A stretch of 62,000 nt of DNA from Symbiodinium natans. Taxonomy: Eukaryota > Sar > Dinophyceae > Suessiales > Symbiodiniaceae. Of the stretch, positions 23,136 through 32,818 are shown one piece after another (within the stretch, counting starts at the first letter, position 1; the number at the start of each line of letters is the position of its first letter). The stretch lies in NCBI GenBank assembly GCA_905221605.1, contig CAJNDS010002369.1, forward strand, positions 293,655 to 355,654. The letters are read 5' to 3'. The position numbers and the translations under genes were made by a program. The notes below the pieces were generated by a model. It did no database searches, was not told the origin of the DNA, and worked only from the letters and a program-made list of their open reading frames with translations.

Positions 23136-23235
23136 CCTACTATAGGAGCCTTAACAATTAGAATAGGGTCTTGGGGGGTTCTTATCGTATAATTCTGTAG
23201 GGGCCAAAAGGGAATACTGAATTGTTCCGAACTCT
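23136..23235. mobile_element. introner-like element, family 4
   Basis: Plus strand ctactataggagccttaaca followed by a gaatagggtcttgggggg core, matching elements at 38158 and 49923. The right end is less clear. Confidence 0.5.
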
Positions 23236-23495
23236 ATAATATATCTTGGAACCCGCAACCCCCGAAAGCCAAACTCGGGTTTGCCATTAGGGTTAGGTTT
23301 TATAATAATCAGGTCGCGGAATTAGGAGCTTATAGGGTTTAGAGTTTATTAGGGTTAGGGTTCATCATCATACGGTTTAGGAAAAACATTTTATAGGGTT
23401 TAGAGCTTTGGGTTTATAAGGTCTAGGATTTAGGGTTTATAAGGTTTGCAGGGTTTAGGTTGGGATGTTCCCCCTTAGTACCCCCTATACTCCCT

Positions 23496-23610
23496 CCTAA
23501 ACCCTAAACCCTAAACCCTAAACCCTAAACCCTAAACCCTAAACCCTAAACCCTAAACCCTAAACCCTAAACCCTAAACCCTAAACCCTAAACCCTAAAC
23601 CCTAAACCCT
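23496..23610 (-). repeat. perfect CCCTAAA array (about 16 units)
   Basis: Uninterrupted CCCTAAA heptamers; one of the longest perfect arrays in the left half. Confidence 0.97.
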
Positions 23611-23827
23611 CCCCGGGCTTAGGGTTTGTAAGGCTCTGGGTTTAGGGAACGGTGCGGGCCTCGCAGGCCTGACCTGTGCTGAGCCTTGCAGCTGCCTCGG
23701 ACATCGGCATCAGCACCAGTGGTAAAAAAAACAGCAAATTGCAGGGTTTAGGGTTAGGGTTTAGGGTTTAGGCTTTAGGGTTTAGGGTTTACCTTAACAC
23801 CCTAAACTCCAAGCCCTTTAACTAGGT

Positions 23828-23921
23828 TGGCCCTGTAGACCCTCAAAAAAACTACTCCTACATGTGATCCTCATAAACCCAATAAGGGAACATATGAAAT
23901 ATCGCAAGGGCCTACCCAGTG
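23828..23921 (-). mobile_element. introner, family 1, in repeat context
   Basis: Minus strand ggtaggcccttgcgatattt to ctacagggcc. The body matches the family-1 elements in genes, but the left flank is CCCTAAA repeat and the right flank is not clearly coding. It may lie within a larger intron. Confidence 0.65.
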
Positions 23922-23929
23922 TAGGGTTT

Positions 23930-24298
23930 AGGGTTCTGTGCGTTCGCAACCCACCCAACGTCTACACTGGCGTCCCTTGCATGGGCGCACATGGGTTGCC
24001 GGCATTGGGGTAACCTTGTGGAGGTAAGGAACATGCTCCAATAGAGCCGAAAGGTGCTCATCGTTTTCTTCAACCCTTCTGCCTACGACATCCCCAACCA
24101 ACTGTTGCTTCTAAAGATGCTCTAAACAACTACAGCATATCTCCTGAAGAAACATTCTAGAGTACAGCTGAGTACAGCTGTCTAGGTCCTCAGCAATCTG
24201 GGGTCAAGCTTGAGCTAAGCTCTGACCCGCACAAGAGTAGAAGCATCCAGCTGTGAGCAAGCTTAAATCCAACATCTGCCGTCATCTGAAGACACACA
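23930..24298 (-). CDS. two candidate exons
   Basis: 24115 down to about 23930, after a TTTAG acceptor, contains KQQLVGDVVGRRVEENDEHL and LSALLEHVPYLHK and looks helical. 24298 down to 24200 contains MTADVGFKLAHSWMLLLLCG and ends in a stop. The plus strand at 23955-24000 has a weak MORN-like word (NVYTG), which I think is chance. No family assigned. Confidence 0.3.
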
Positions 24299-24502
24299 GC
24301 TCTAACCAGAGGCAACTGTCTTTTTGCTTCGGGGGGAGGGGGGGGGGTTCCATATTTCTCAACCCGAAGAACCTTGAGGCCCTAAACCCTAAAGCCCCCC
24401 AGAGCTGGCGCAAAGCCCCAAGCGCGCCTCGGCGATGACACACCCACCTGTTTCGGAATCCGTTTCTGCTTCTTTTGTTTCTATGTTTTGTTTTATCCGT
24501 TG

Positions 24503-24509
24503 TTTTTTT

Positions 24510-24540
<31 letters not shown>

Positions 24541-24541
24541 G
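24503..24541. repeat. T-run followed by G-run
   Basis: About 18 T then about 21 G. The same T-then-G arrangement recurs at 31643-31675, 40838-40918 (two copies) and 48270-48302, always T before G on the plus strand. Confidence 0.9.
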
Positions 24542-24734
24542 TAGGGTTTCTTGGTAGCCTATAAGGGCACCCTTTTTGGGGTTGGCAAAACCCCTGCCCC
24601 TGGGCTTTCGGGCTTCTTCCCCCGCCTAGTCTTCCAAAAACCCTAAACCCTAAACTCTAAACCCTAAACCCTTGAATCTTCCCATTCATCCCCCCCCCCG
24701 CAAGGGGTTCTAGGGGTTCTATGGTTTTAGATTC

Positions 24735-24813
24735 CTCCAGAGACAAGGCCAAGGTACATGGCTGCAGAAGTAAGGCAGGGATGAAGCGCAGATCGTCACC
24801 TCGGCAATTTATG
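24735..24813 (-). CDS. unassigned coding-like block
   Basis: Minus reading contains RGDDLRFIPALLLQPCTLAL then SLEESKTIEP. It is flanked by heptamers and may be a separate exon downstream of the gene at 24839. No family recognised. Confidence 0.25.
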
Positions 24814-24838
24814 GTTTAGGGTTTAGGGTTTAGTGTGT

Positions 24839-25031
24839 TTAGGAGAGTACAATCAAGACCACTTAGTAGCCCAGTAAACATACGATAATAAGGGCACCCC
24901 TTTTTGGTTGGCTACTTTGTAAGGGAACCCAGAACCAAAAAGCAAGAGTAAAGGGTACCACTGGGCTACCAGGACAAAGAAGCGGCTCTACGGGGGTCTT
25001 CCGGAAGCAAACAGGATGGATCCTATCCTCG
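24839..25031 (-). CDS. 3' end of an unnamed gene between two introners
   Basis: A 62-bp exon (24970-25031) follows a family-1 introner (CCAAG acceptor) and reads EDRIHPVCFRKTPVEPLLCP. It ends at a GTAGCC donor that is the left end of a family-5 introner. After its ACTAAG acceptor the frame continues VVLIVLS and stops at 24839, directly before a heptamer run. Both junctions work with simple GT-AG or AG rules, supporting a real minus-strand transcript. Product unknown. Confidence 0.45.
24862..24969 (-). mobile_element. introner, family 5 (TIR GTAGCCCAGT)
   Basis: Terminal inverted repeats: tagtagcccagt on the left and actgggctac on the right of the plus strand. The core has aagggcacccc and aagggaaccca. 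Same orientation as copies at 36177, 44714 and 55112. It splits the gene ending at 24839. Confidence 0.8.
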
Positions 25032-25115
25032 CTTGGACCTTGAAAGCGTCTGAAAACTGTTCCTAAGCTTGCCTCATCAATCTTCAATAGAGGAAACAAA
25101 CATTATCCAGGGCCC
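25032..25115 (-). mobile_element. introner, family 1 (diverged)
   Basis: Plus strand ttggaccttgaaagcgtctg to atccagggccctaag aligns in order with other family-1 copies, more diverged. It is immediately upstream of the 62-bp exon. Confidence 0.55.
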
Positions 25116-25140
25116 TAAGCCCTAAACAAGGGCCAGCCTG

Positions 25141-25627
25141 GCACCCCCAAAGCGGTCGACTCACTATTATTCGGGCTATGACGATTCTTATTACAAGTCT
25201 TCTTCTGGTTATGCCCTTGCATTTCGCCCTTGCGCGTCCCTTGCGCGGGCTTGTGCACGCGCAGTTTTCGCAAGTACTGGTGAGGTTCGGGAACTTCTGG
25301 GGTCCTGGAAGCTCAAATGCTCATATCTGATTACCTGGTTCGCCGTCAGAGCTTGCGATCGAGCTTGCGTGTGTTTGCGAGGTGTGTGTCATTGACCATG
25401 TTCGGCTTTTTTTCGCTAATGGACCTCCTAAGTACTCACAAGAACCCGCCGACAAGAACAACCCTCTCATGTTTCCTGACAATGACTACTACAACCGTTA
25501 TCGCCGTCTGGGTTTCGGGTCTGGGAACGCTAGGAGTGGAAGAGGCTGTGTAGGATCAGATCCGCCACTTCGCTCACCCTGCGCCCTTAGCCAGCCTACA
25601 CGTTACGAAGCTTCAGGCGCCCTCTAG
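25141..25627 (+). CDS. Tyr/Gly/Arg-rich coding-like region
   Basis: Plus-strand readings are open across most of this interval: one contains STHYYSGYDDSYYKSSSGYA (25147-25390), another PDNDYYNRYRRLGFGSGN and ARSGRG (25382-25627). Tyr/Gly/Arg composition resembles low-complexity RNA-binding tails, but that is only compositional. It opposes the strand of the neighbouring genes, so it may be a shadow; no clear minus alternative of similar length was seen. Confidence 0.35.
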
Positions 25628-25979
25628 ACTGATACTCAGACCCCCCCGAGCTACCAGGTGCCCATAAACGTAGTGGAACCATGAACCCTATAGATCTGAA
25701 ATACTGGAGGATGCTTGGGGGGGCTTCTGTGAAGCAAACCCCAAACTCAAACCCAAAACCCAACACCCTAAACCCCAAACCCAGACCCTAAACCCTGAAC
25801 CCTAAACCCTATACCCAAAAGGCTCTTGCTTAAGGCTCGGGCCCGTAATTGGGCAAAGAGCGAGGCCCTTCTTGCGCCTCAAGGTTAGGTGTTCGGGTTT
25901 AGGGTTGAAAGGGTTCATAGGGTTTACAGGGGTTAGGGTGTAAGGTTCAGGGTTTAGAGCTAGGGTTTAGAGTTTAGAG

Positions 25980-26345
25980 GGTTTATAGGGTGTAGAAATT
26001 GGGGTTTAGGGTTTTAGGTGGAGAGGGGGGTGGGGGGGATGTAGTGAATATTACGTGAGTGTAGGTTGGGAGGCCGGGATGCAGCGGGAATTCAGAGGGT
26101 GGCATTCTTTGCGGTGTCTTGTGTTGGGGTTTAGGCTCTACTGGGTGCAGGGGCGCAGCGGGGTTGCCTGGCCCGTGCAACCCTGTGAACACTATTCCTA
26201 GACCGGTTCCGCTACTCAACAATGCTGGAACATATGAGCCTACAATTAAAGTGCCTTTTGCCACAGCTAGTGCGCCCTCAATCCTGACCATCCTTTACCG
26301 CCAACTCACCCCAACCGCAATCGCAAACCAGCTCGGCGAATAAAT
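25980..26345. other. overlapping ORFs on both strands, unassigned
   Basis: Plus 26119-26343 (75 codons, contains PLLNNAGTYEPTIKVPFATA, stop before repeats) and minus 26291-25983 (103 codons, contains GTLIVGSYVPALLSSGTGLG) overlap almost fully. One is likely an exon; I cannot tell which. Confidence 0.3.
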
Positions 26346-26481
26346 CTCCCTAAACCCGCGAAACCCTACACTCACAACCCCAAACCTTAAACCCTAAATC
26401 CCTAATCTCTAAACCCGAAGCCCTGGGACACGATAAACCCTAAACCCTAAGCCCCATGCTCAAGCCTAAATCCTAAACCGA

Positions 26482-26575
26482 GCGTGCCTCAAACTGCACT
26501 CGCCGACATCCCGCAGCGACCGGATGTGGGAAAGGTGGCTGGGGACCTTCGATCTCCCCCCTCCGAGAGGTCTTT
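26482..26575 (+). CDS. unassigned coding-like block
   Basis: Plus reading contains VPQTALADIPQRPDVGKVAG then DLRSPPSERS, with repeats on both sides. No family recognised. Confidence 0.25.
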
Positions 26576-26799
26576 AGGGTTCTAGGGTCTTTAGGGTTTT
26601 AGGGCTTTGGTGTCTTTAGGGTTTGGGGTGTTGGGGGGTTTTAGGGTTTTGGGGGTTTTCGGGCTATTAGGGACTTGAGGTGTTGGGATTTAAGGGTTTT
26701 TAAGGTGGTGGCGGTGGGGCCTGGGTGGACACACCTACTTAGGCCGGGGACAGGCGGCTTGGGCTTAGGATGTAGAGTCCAGGGCTTAACCGTCAACCC

Positions 26800-27160
26800 T
26801 AAACCCTCTCGACCCTAAACCCTAAACCCCAAACCCCAAACCCTGAACCCTAAACCCTATACCGCGAGGGGGGGGGGGGGGGGGGGTGGATGGTTGACAA
26901 CGTCACAAAAATGCAATAAAAAAAAAACATAAATGCACACAAAAAGAAATATAGTCAGTCACGTGTAGTCAGTGTTCATTACTTGTAAAAATGATCATAT
27001 GCTTTATTAATAGAACTACACACAACAACGTCCCATGATTCCGCCGCCACGAAGACCCCTGAGTCGCCCGCCGCTAAGGGCTTCTCAGGGTGTCAGGAGG
27101 GATGAGGGTTTTAGGGTTTAGGGTTTAGGGTTTAGAGTTTAGGGTTAATTTCGGTTCGGC
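26800..27160. other. heptamers, G-run and AT-rich spacer, no gene seen
   Basis: CCCTAAA run (26812-26860), a G run of about 20 (26867-26886), then AT-rich sequence and a short TTTAGGG run (27110-27145). Nothing coding is supported. Confidence 0.6.
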
Positions 27161-27162
27161 CT

Positions 27163-27315
27163 CTAAGTCAAAGCGTTCACAAACAATTCGGACAATGCCC
27201 ACGACAGTTTGCTCGCGAAATTTTGACCGAAACGCAAGCCCATGTGATTTGTTGCACACTGTCCACGGAGTCTTGCACAAATTCCCATACAAGTTTGCAC
27301 AATGCCCGCAAATGG
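27163..27315 (-). CDS. candidate C-terminal exon
   Basis: Minus reading of about 50 codons ending in a stop, containing FAGIVQTCMGICARLRGQC and NFASKLSWALSELFVNALT. It is downstream of the small gene at 27456 and separated from it by AT-rich sequence. No family recognised. Confidence 0.35.
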   Translation of the reverse strand, partial: PFAGIVQTCMGICARLRGQCATNHMGLRFGQNFASKLSWALSELFVNALT

Positions 27316-27455
27316 GTTAAGGTTCTGAATACAATACACAATACACAATACAACACAGTACAATACAGTACATATATACAAATATGAAGGAGAGGTTTCT
27401 GGTTTTGGGTTTGTAGAAAATAAGGTATATTAAAATTAGGGAGGGAATCTTTGGT

Positions 27456-27805
27456 TCAGGAGCACCCAACGACCCAACTCTCTCGACCGCTAGCCGCCAT
27501 CGGCTCTCCCGTCCTAATTTGAAGCCGACGCTTTTCGTCGGCGCACCTTGCATAGCTTTTCTGATGTTCTTCCTTGACCAAAGGGTGGTTTTACAATATT
27601 AGGGGGTGCCCTATTGGGGTCCTTATTCTAAGGGGATCCTACTATTTGGGGATCTATTTAGGGGTCCCTTACTATCGTAAACCACCCAAATTGTCAGGGG
27701 ATCGAATTTTCCGGCCACATGCTTCGCACTGCCGATGCTTGGCAGGAGCCAGGTTCGAGCTCGAAGAGACATGCTGGTTGTCGCGCCAGCTGTCATCGCA
27801 GCCAT
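27456..27805 (-). CDS. complete two-exon small protein, 78 residues
   Basis: Exon 1 (27686-27805) starts with ATG and reads MAAMTAGATTSMSLRARTWL through FDPLTIW. The intron is a family-7 introner with a GT donor. After a GGTCAAG acceptor, exon 2 (27456-27572) continues in phase as EEHQKSYARCADEKRRLQIR to ESWVVGCS and TGA. The N-terminus (small, hydroxylated, basic residues, few acidic) resembles an organelle-targeting presequence; that is inference. An alternative restores the duplicated TTTGG instead and reads on further. Product unknown. Confidence 0.5.
27573..27689 (-). mobile_element. introner, family 7 (TIR GGGTGGTTT)
   Basis: Plus strand begins gggtggttttacaatatta and ends actatcgtaaaccaccc: terminal inverted repeats of about 20 bp. 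TTTGG flanks the element on both sides, a likely target duplication. It forms the intron of the 78-residue gene. Confidence 0.75.
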
Positions 27806-28009
27806 TGTCTTTCTGCTAACTCTTGAGTTTGAAGCTCTTACTTCCTAGTCCTAGTCCATCATGAGACACTTAAGTCCTGTCCAAAACCCGCACTGAAATT
27901 CATCCCCCCCCCCCTCGAGCCGAAGCCTGCCATACATCCGAGAGGCCCGATGATGCAACAACGCAAGGATGAGGTCCTCCGCCAAACGGCCGTAAACCCA
28001 AGAAACTTG

Positions 28010-28055
28010 AACCCTAAACCCTAAACCCTAAACCCTAAACCCTAAACTCTAAACC
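28010..28055 (-). repeat. CCCTAAA array
   Basis: About six CCCTAAA heptamers. A coding-like block just left of it (27922-27995) is open on both strands and cannot be oriented. Confidence 0.85.
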
Positions 28056-28150
28056 AGGACATCTACGGATACGTGGTGCCGACAAGAGGGGATAGACATA
28101 GAGCGAGCCTTCAGTGCAGCTAAGCTATCTCTGACGTCGCGGCTGTGTGC

Positions 28151-28411
28151 TCAAGAGTGTTGCTGCAAGTGTTGTGGGGCAAGAGATCGGTATCCAGAAC
28201 ATGTGATCGTTTTGACTGATGGTTCGCTAGAATTCGCTGAACATCGCAATAAGCTAGAGTCAATGCAGAATGCACTCGGCTGAAACCAAACTTCGAGAAC
28301 AACGGAGCTTGGACCGCGCAATGTGGAGAATCTGCAGATGTTGCAAGGGTGAGCCTCTTTGAGAAGGAGGTTGCCCATGGAGTCTGCCACCACCTCAGCT
28401 GCCGGTACTTG
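28151..28411 (-). CDS. unassigned coding-like exon
   Basis: Minus reading of about 85 codons ending in a stop, starting at the edge of a heptamer array. It contains ADSMGNLLLKEAHPCNICRF, VVLEVWFQPSAFCIDSSLL and SVKTITCSGYRSLAPQHLQ. A Met is present (MGNLLL). No domain recognised. Confidence 0.4.
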   Translation of the reverse strand, partial: QVPAAEVVADSMGNLLLKEAHPCNICRFSTLRGPSSVVLEVWFQPSAFCIDSSLLRCSANSSEPSVKTITCSGYRSLAPQHLQQHS

Positions 28412-28529
28412 GGTTTAGGGTTTAGGGTTTAGGGCTTAGGATTTAGGATTTAGGATTTAGGGTTTACGGTTTAGGGTTTAGGGTAGAGGATTTGAGGTTT
28501 GGGTTTTAGGGTTTGGGCTTTGGGTTTTG

Positions 28530-28823
28530 GGGGCATTCTAGCTGCAAATGTAGCTTTCCCAAACTCAGCCCCCTGTCTAGACCTCATGGCACGTCGAGCC
28601 CTGCCAGTGCGAGGGGGCAACTCGGCGCGTCACGAAGCCTTCTACTTGCAGGTTCATGGTACTTCTTAACCAACTACAACTGAGCTTGCAGCCCACTTAG
28701 AAGTACAGCTACAATTGGTTAATAAGTATCATGAAGCCTTATATCATACCATCCCGGACACCTGAAGCAGTGCAGGCCGAACCTCAAAAGAGATGTTCAA
28801 CGTCCCTGCAGGCAGGACCCTGA
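28530..28823. other. coding-like blocks split by a TIR element
   Basis: Left block 28530-28650 (plus reading contains LAANVAFPNSAPCLDLMARR, ending LQ; minus reading contains VTRRVAPSHWQGSTCHEV). Right block 28743-28823. The element between has GC and AG at its minus-strand edges, so it is probably an intron of a minus-strand gene. No family recognised. Confidence 0.35.
28652..28742. mobile_element. TIR element of about 90 bp
   Basis: The arms ttcatggtacttcttaacca and ttcatgatacttattaacca (second read on the minus strand) extend about 29 bp with few mismatches, leaving only a ~30-bp core. It is a nearly pure hairpin, MITE-like, lying between coding-like blocks. Confidence 0.8.
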
Positions 28824-29089
28824 GCCCGAACTCCCAGATCCCAAGCCGCCACCTAAACCCTGCAGCTTAAACCCCAAGTCCTAAACCCCTAACCCTAAAC
28901 CCCAAACCCCAAACCCTAAACCCTAAACCCTATGCCGAAAGTCCCAAAAAGAAAGGCAATCCAAGGCTTGAGCCGGGCCCACCGCGCTTGGCAAGGGGCT
29001 GTGGCTCAAGCTGCATCGAAGCCTCGGATCAAACCCCCTCTCCACTTCTGAAACCCTAACCTCCCCCCCAGACCCTAAGTCCTAACCCT

Positions 29090-29128
29090 AAACCCTAAAC
29101 CCTAACCCCTAAACCCTAAACCCTAAAC
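29090..29128 (-). repeat. CCCTAAA run
   Basis: Five or six imperfect heptamers. Confidence 0.8.
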
Positions 29129-29129
29129 C

Positions 29130-29360
29130 CGGCACTCCAAGTATGCATGCTTTGGACTTTTTGGAGGTAAAGGTGACAAGGGGGAACCCGAAACCCCGTT
29201 TTCTGAGCGCCATAACACCCGAAATTCTGTACCCGTAGCGATGCTTTGAGCCTCTTGGTGGTTTTGCTAAGCTTGGCATTATATGGTATTTAGGCAACGT
29301 AATATAGAGACTTAGGCTCACACCCATGGTTTTAGCGCCCTGGGCGGTCGCTAAGCCCCA
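29130..29360 (-). CDS. unassigned coding-like block
   Basis: Minus reading open for about 75 codons, basic, contains TMGVSLSLYITLPKYHIMPS and ALRKRGFGFPLVTFTSKKSK. No family recognised. Confidence 0.3.
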
Positions 29361-29559
29361 AACCCTAAGCCCCAAATCCCTCAAACGCTAAACCGCTTCA
29401 GGTGTCGGAGTGCAGGGCTTTCGTTCGGGTTTAGGTGTTCAGGTGCGTAGCCTAAACCCGACAATTCAGAGGTTCAGGGTCTCATTTAAGGGTCTTACAT
29501 ATTAAGGGGGGTTTTGGGGTTTAGAGTTTAGGGTCCCTGGCCCTAAGCCGCAACCCAAA

Positions 29560-29807
29560 ATTCAGGTCTTTGGCGTCTTGGTGCTTGGAGGGGCGTCCAA
29601 GGACCAGGCCAGGGGGGAGTGTCGTCATCGGCAAAGGGATCATCTGTCTCGGGCCCTTGTCCAGGCTTTTCGGAGTTTAGGGTTTAGGGTTGAGGCTTTT
29701 TTTGGCGAGGTATGGTGCTACAGCTGCAAGGTCTTGAATATGCACCCAAATTACATTGAGCATTCGCACAAGAACTCTTGCTGCTCAAAGGCAAAGATTG
29801 TGTAGTT
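29560..29807. other. two coding-like blocks, opposite best strands
   Basis: 29560-29668 reads best on minus (KPGQGPETDDPFADDDTPPW, acidic and Pro-rich). 29700-29807 reads best on plus (WCYSCKVLNMHPNYIEHSHK then CCSKAKIV and a stop), a Cys/His spacing that could bind zinc. I cannot reconcile them into one transcript. Confidence 0.3.
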
Positions 29808-29948
29808 CTGAGGGTTGTCTATGCCTCCTGCCAAGACATTTGAACAGCACGGACTGAGAGATTTGTGGTGAGTGGGTGAATCGAAAATACTGCCGCTGAG
29901 TAGGAAATACTATTTGATTCAGAACACCCCCCCCCCCTATTTAAAAAA

Positions 29949-29972
29949 ACACACACACACACACACACAATA
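29949..29972. repeat. CA dinucleotide microsatellite
   Basis: About 12 CA units. A second CA run of similar length is at 44634-44656. Confidence 0.95.
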
Positions 29973-30024
29973 GACTTTTTACCCTTATAGGGAAGGATGT
30001 TTTTTCTTTTTGGGGCTTCTTAAG

Positions 30025-30132
30025 GAAGTAGTAGGGAAACGTGAGAGAGCGCATGCACTGAACGCACTGCTCTGGCCGACAAATCCGGGCACTTGGCAGA
30101 AGCGGGGCCAGGGCATGTGCCAGGTTGCCGAT
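30025..30132 (-). CDS. unassigned coding-like block
   Basis: Minus reading contains LIGNLAHALAPLLPSARICR and PEQCVQCMRSL. No family recognised. Confidence 0.3.
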
Positions 30133-31075
30133 CAGGGTTTAGGGCTTGGGGTATAGGGTTTGGGGTGTAGTGTTTAGGGTTTGGGGTTAGGGTTTGGGGT
30201 TTGGGGTTTAGGGTTTGGGGTTTAGGGCTTCATGTGGCCATCAAAGCTTGTAGCGCAGTGCTGACCTGGCTAGGCCACACAAGGCACGACACCCTTAGCC
30301 CGTTCAGGGTTTAGGGTTTGGGGTTTAGGGCCCCTAAACCGACATGGGAACCCCGAAGCCATCCAATATGCCCTCCCCCTAATCTCCTTAAACAACCTTA
30401 GACAAAACACAACAAACCCTAAACACCAAAACAACAACTGTAACTCCATAAACAATTTTAGGCTTGAAGTCCCTAACCCTAAACTCTACAAAAACAACTG
30501 TCACTCCTTAAACGAACTCTTAGACTTGAAACCCCAACCCTAAACCCTAACCGCAATCCCTGTAAGCCGCGGACTCCGAATCTTCAGGAAGTCTTCCCGG
30601 CCATTGATGATTGACTTCGGCCTGCATGCCGACATCCGAAACAACACCCCCGCTAAGTCCGAAACCCTAGCAACCCACCCTAAACCCTAGCCCTAAACCC
30701 TAAACCTTAAACCCTAAACCCGAAAAACCCAAAAAAAACTACACCGCAGCACAGGGGTTTAGGGTTCAGGAATTAAGGCAGATTCCATAAATCCAAAGTA
30801 GGCCCCAACCAAACCCTAAGCCCTAAGCCCTAAACCCTAAACCCTAAACCCTGAACCCTGAACCCTGAACCCTAAACCCTTAACCCTAAACCTACACCCT
30901 AAACCCTAACCACAACGATGACCATAAATCCAAAGTAGGCCCCAACCAAACCCTAAGCCCTAAACCCTAAACCCTAAACCCTGAACCCTGAACCCTAAAC
31001 CCTAAATCCTAAACCCTAAACCCTAAACCCTAAACCCTAAACCCTAAACCTACAACCTAAACCCTAACCACAAAA
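30133..31075. repeat. decayed heptamer repeats with an internal duplication
   Basis: Mixed TTTGGGG/TTTAGGG (30140-30330) and CCCTAAA (30680-31060) runs. The phrase ataaatccaaagtaggcccc recurs at about 30788 and 30925, each followed by aaccaaaccctaagccc, so the segment is locally duplicated. One weak minus block at 30560-30650 (contains DVGMQAEVNHQWPGRLPED) is the only coding-like part. Confidence 0.65.
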
Positions 31076-31084
31076 TGCCGTCGT

Positions 31085-31197
31085 TGCAGGTCCAGGTTTT
31101 GGGGGGGCTTCAGCCCAGCGCGTGGCCTGGAATACCACTCGGTGCCAACATCGCTGAACGACATGGCGCATCGGTACAAACTGAGAAATTCCTAGTA
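31085..31197 (-). CDS. unassigned coding-like block
   Basis: Minus reading contains CAMSFSDVGTEWYSRPRAGL then KPPQNLDLQ. A competing plus reading ends in a stop at 31197. Minus is preferred because recognised neighbours are minus. Confidence 0.3.
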
Positions 31198-31340
31198 AGA
31201 ATAACAATGGTTAATCAAGGATAACAATAACAACAATAACAATGAATCAGAACAGTAGTAACAATATTCATAGTATCAATAGAAGAAGTAGCCCCGTAAC
31301 AAGTATCAATCATACTCATCATAACAACCGTAACAGTTCT
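31198..31340. repeat. AAC/AAT-type triplet microsatellite
   Basis: Imperfect ataacaataac repeats. The 88-codon minus ORF across it is an artefact. Confidence 0.75.
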
Positions 31341-31642
31341 GATAAAGGAAAAACACAATGACAAAAGCACAATAATGCCACCTCTGGCCGCCCTCGACCC
31401 GTCAGGAGTCGGTGATTTGGGGATCAAAGGTTCTTTGGTAAAACCGGTTGGGGATGGTCTTAGGATCTTACAAAAACCCACATAAACATAAGAATCCCCC
31501 TGTTGGGGTCTAGGGGCCCCTACAAGTGGGATTGGGGAAAACCATGTTTTGTAGAATTCTTATGTCTATGAGCCCGAATTGTAGGGTTGTGTGGTTTTAG
31601 GGTAACATAGGGGCCCAAAAAAACACAGAAGAGGGATTCTTT

Positions 31643-31675
31643 AATTTTTTTTTTTTTTTTGGGGGGGGGGGGGGG
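31643..31675. repeat. T-run followed by G-run
   Basis: About 17 T then about 15 G, same order as at 24503. Confidence 0.9.
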
Positions 31676-31863
31676 AATTATAGCAAAAACACAAAGGGAC
31701 CATAAGGGAATATTATCCCTAAACCCTAAGCCCTAAGCCCTAAGCCCAAACCCCTAAACCCTAAACCCTATATTATGTCGGGGGGTTTGGTCAAGTTGAG
31801 CTTGTATCTTGCATGCCAAGGACCAAGGAATGTCGCCAGGGCAGTTTACGACGTCCCTGTACC

Positions 31864-32003
31864 TTAAACCCTAAACCCTAAACCCTAAACCCTAAACCCT
31901 AAACACTAAGCCCTAAACCCTAAACCCTAAACCCTAAACCCTAAACCCTAAACCCTAAACCCTAAACCCTAAACCCTAAACCCTAAACCCTAAACCCTAA
32001 ACC
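31864..32003 (-). repeat. CCCTAAA array (about 20 units)
   Basis: Nearly perfect heptamers with one variant pair near the middle (aaacactaagccc). Confidence 0.95.
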
Positions 32004-32098
32004 CACCCATAGGTCCTAGATCCTTACTGTCCCTGCCGCAGGGGAGGGCACCGAGTTAAGACGCCGGCCCTCAGATCCAAACGATGCAGCCGTGTTTG

Positions 32099-32190
32099 GA
32101 TTTAGGGTTTAGGGTTTAGGGTTTAGGGTTTAGGGTTTAGGGATTAGGGTTTAGGGTGCAGGGTTTAGGGTTCAGGGTTTAGAGTATTCG
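32099..32190 (+). repeat. TTTAGGG array with variants
   Basis: About a dozen heptamers, some ATTAGGG, TGCAGGG and TTCAGGG. The flipped orientation compared with 31864 is only 100 bp away. Confidence 0.9.
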
Positions 32191-32235
32191 TGTGGGGGGG
32201 GGGGGAATTCATTCTTTCAGAAACCCCCATAAGCA

Positions 32236-32565
32236 CTAAACCAAAAGCTTTGAAACCGAAAAGCGCGTTAAACGCTCAGAGTACCTGGCTGCAGCGAAAG
32301 CCCACTTCCAGAGACCCTTAAGGAAGTTGGCTTAGATTGGCGGCTCCAGGTTTAGGTTTTAGGGTTTAGGGTTTAGGGTTTAGGGTTTAGGGTTTAGGGT
32401 TTAGGGTTTAGGGTTTAGGGTTTAGGGTTTAGGGTTTAGGGTTTAGGGTTTAGGTTGAGGGGCCCACCGTCGCAAAGGGACACCACATCGTTTTTCTAGG
32501 AGGCTGCGCGCCCTTGCGGCCATAGCCGAATCTGCAAGAAACGATGGGCTGAAGTTCAGGGCTGG
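32236..32565. other. coding-like blocks around a TTTAGGG array
   Basis: 32236-32336 plus contains ETEKRVKRSEYLAAAKAHFQ and ends in a stop. 32458-32565 minus contains MAARARSLLEKRCGVPLRRW, 32458-32570 plus SRRLRALAAIAESARNDGLK. The perfect TTTAGGG array at 32351-32456 lies between. Strand unresolved. Confidence 0.3.
32351..32456 (+). repeat. perfect TTTAGGG array (about 15 units)
   Basis: Uninterrupted heptamers after one TTTAGG variant. Confidence 0.97.
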
Positions 32566-32622
32566 GAGTTAGGGTCATAAAGTGCTAGGGTTTAGGGTTC
32601 AGGGCCAGCAGCCCCAAACTCG

Positions 32623-32677
32623 TTTAGGGTTTAGGGTTTAGGGTTTAGGGTTTAGGGTTTAGGGTTTAGGGTTTAGG
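32623..32677 (+). repeat. perfect TTTAGGG array (about 8 units)
   Basis: Uninterrupted heptamers, followed by a coding-like block (32690-32800, plus reading contains LGFNQGPGQRRWLRGATQLS). Confidence 0.97.
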
Positions 32678-32818
32678 ACCGCTGGTGCTAGGCTTCAATC
32701 AGGGACCTGGACAGCGACGCTGGCTTCGAGGGGCCACCCAGCTCTCTGAGAGGAAAGGCGCTGTTGACCAGAGCCTGGGGGGCCGAATCATGATACGAAG
32801 GTTGTGGGGTGGCTGGGA

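Noticed and set aside
23955-24000. MORN-like word NVYTG on plus
   Set aside because: No following HGxG in frame and the minus strand has a better exon; probably chance.
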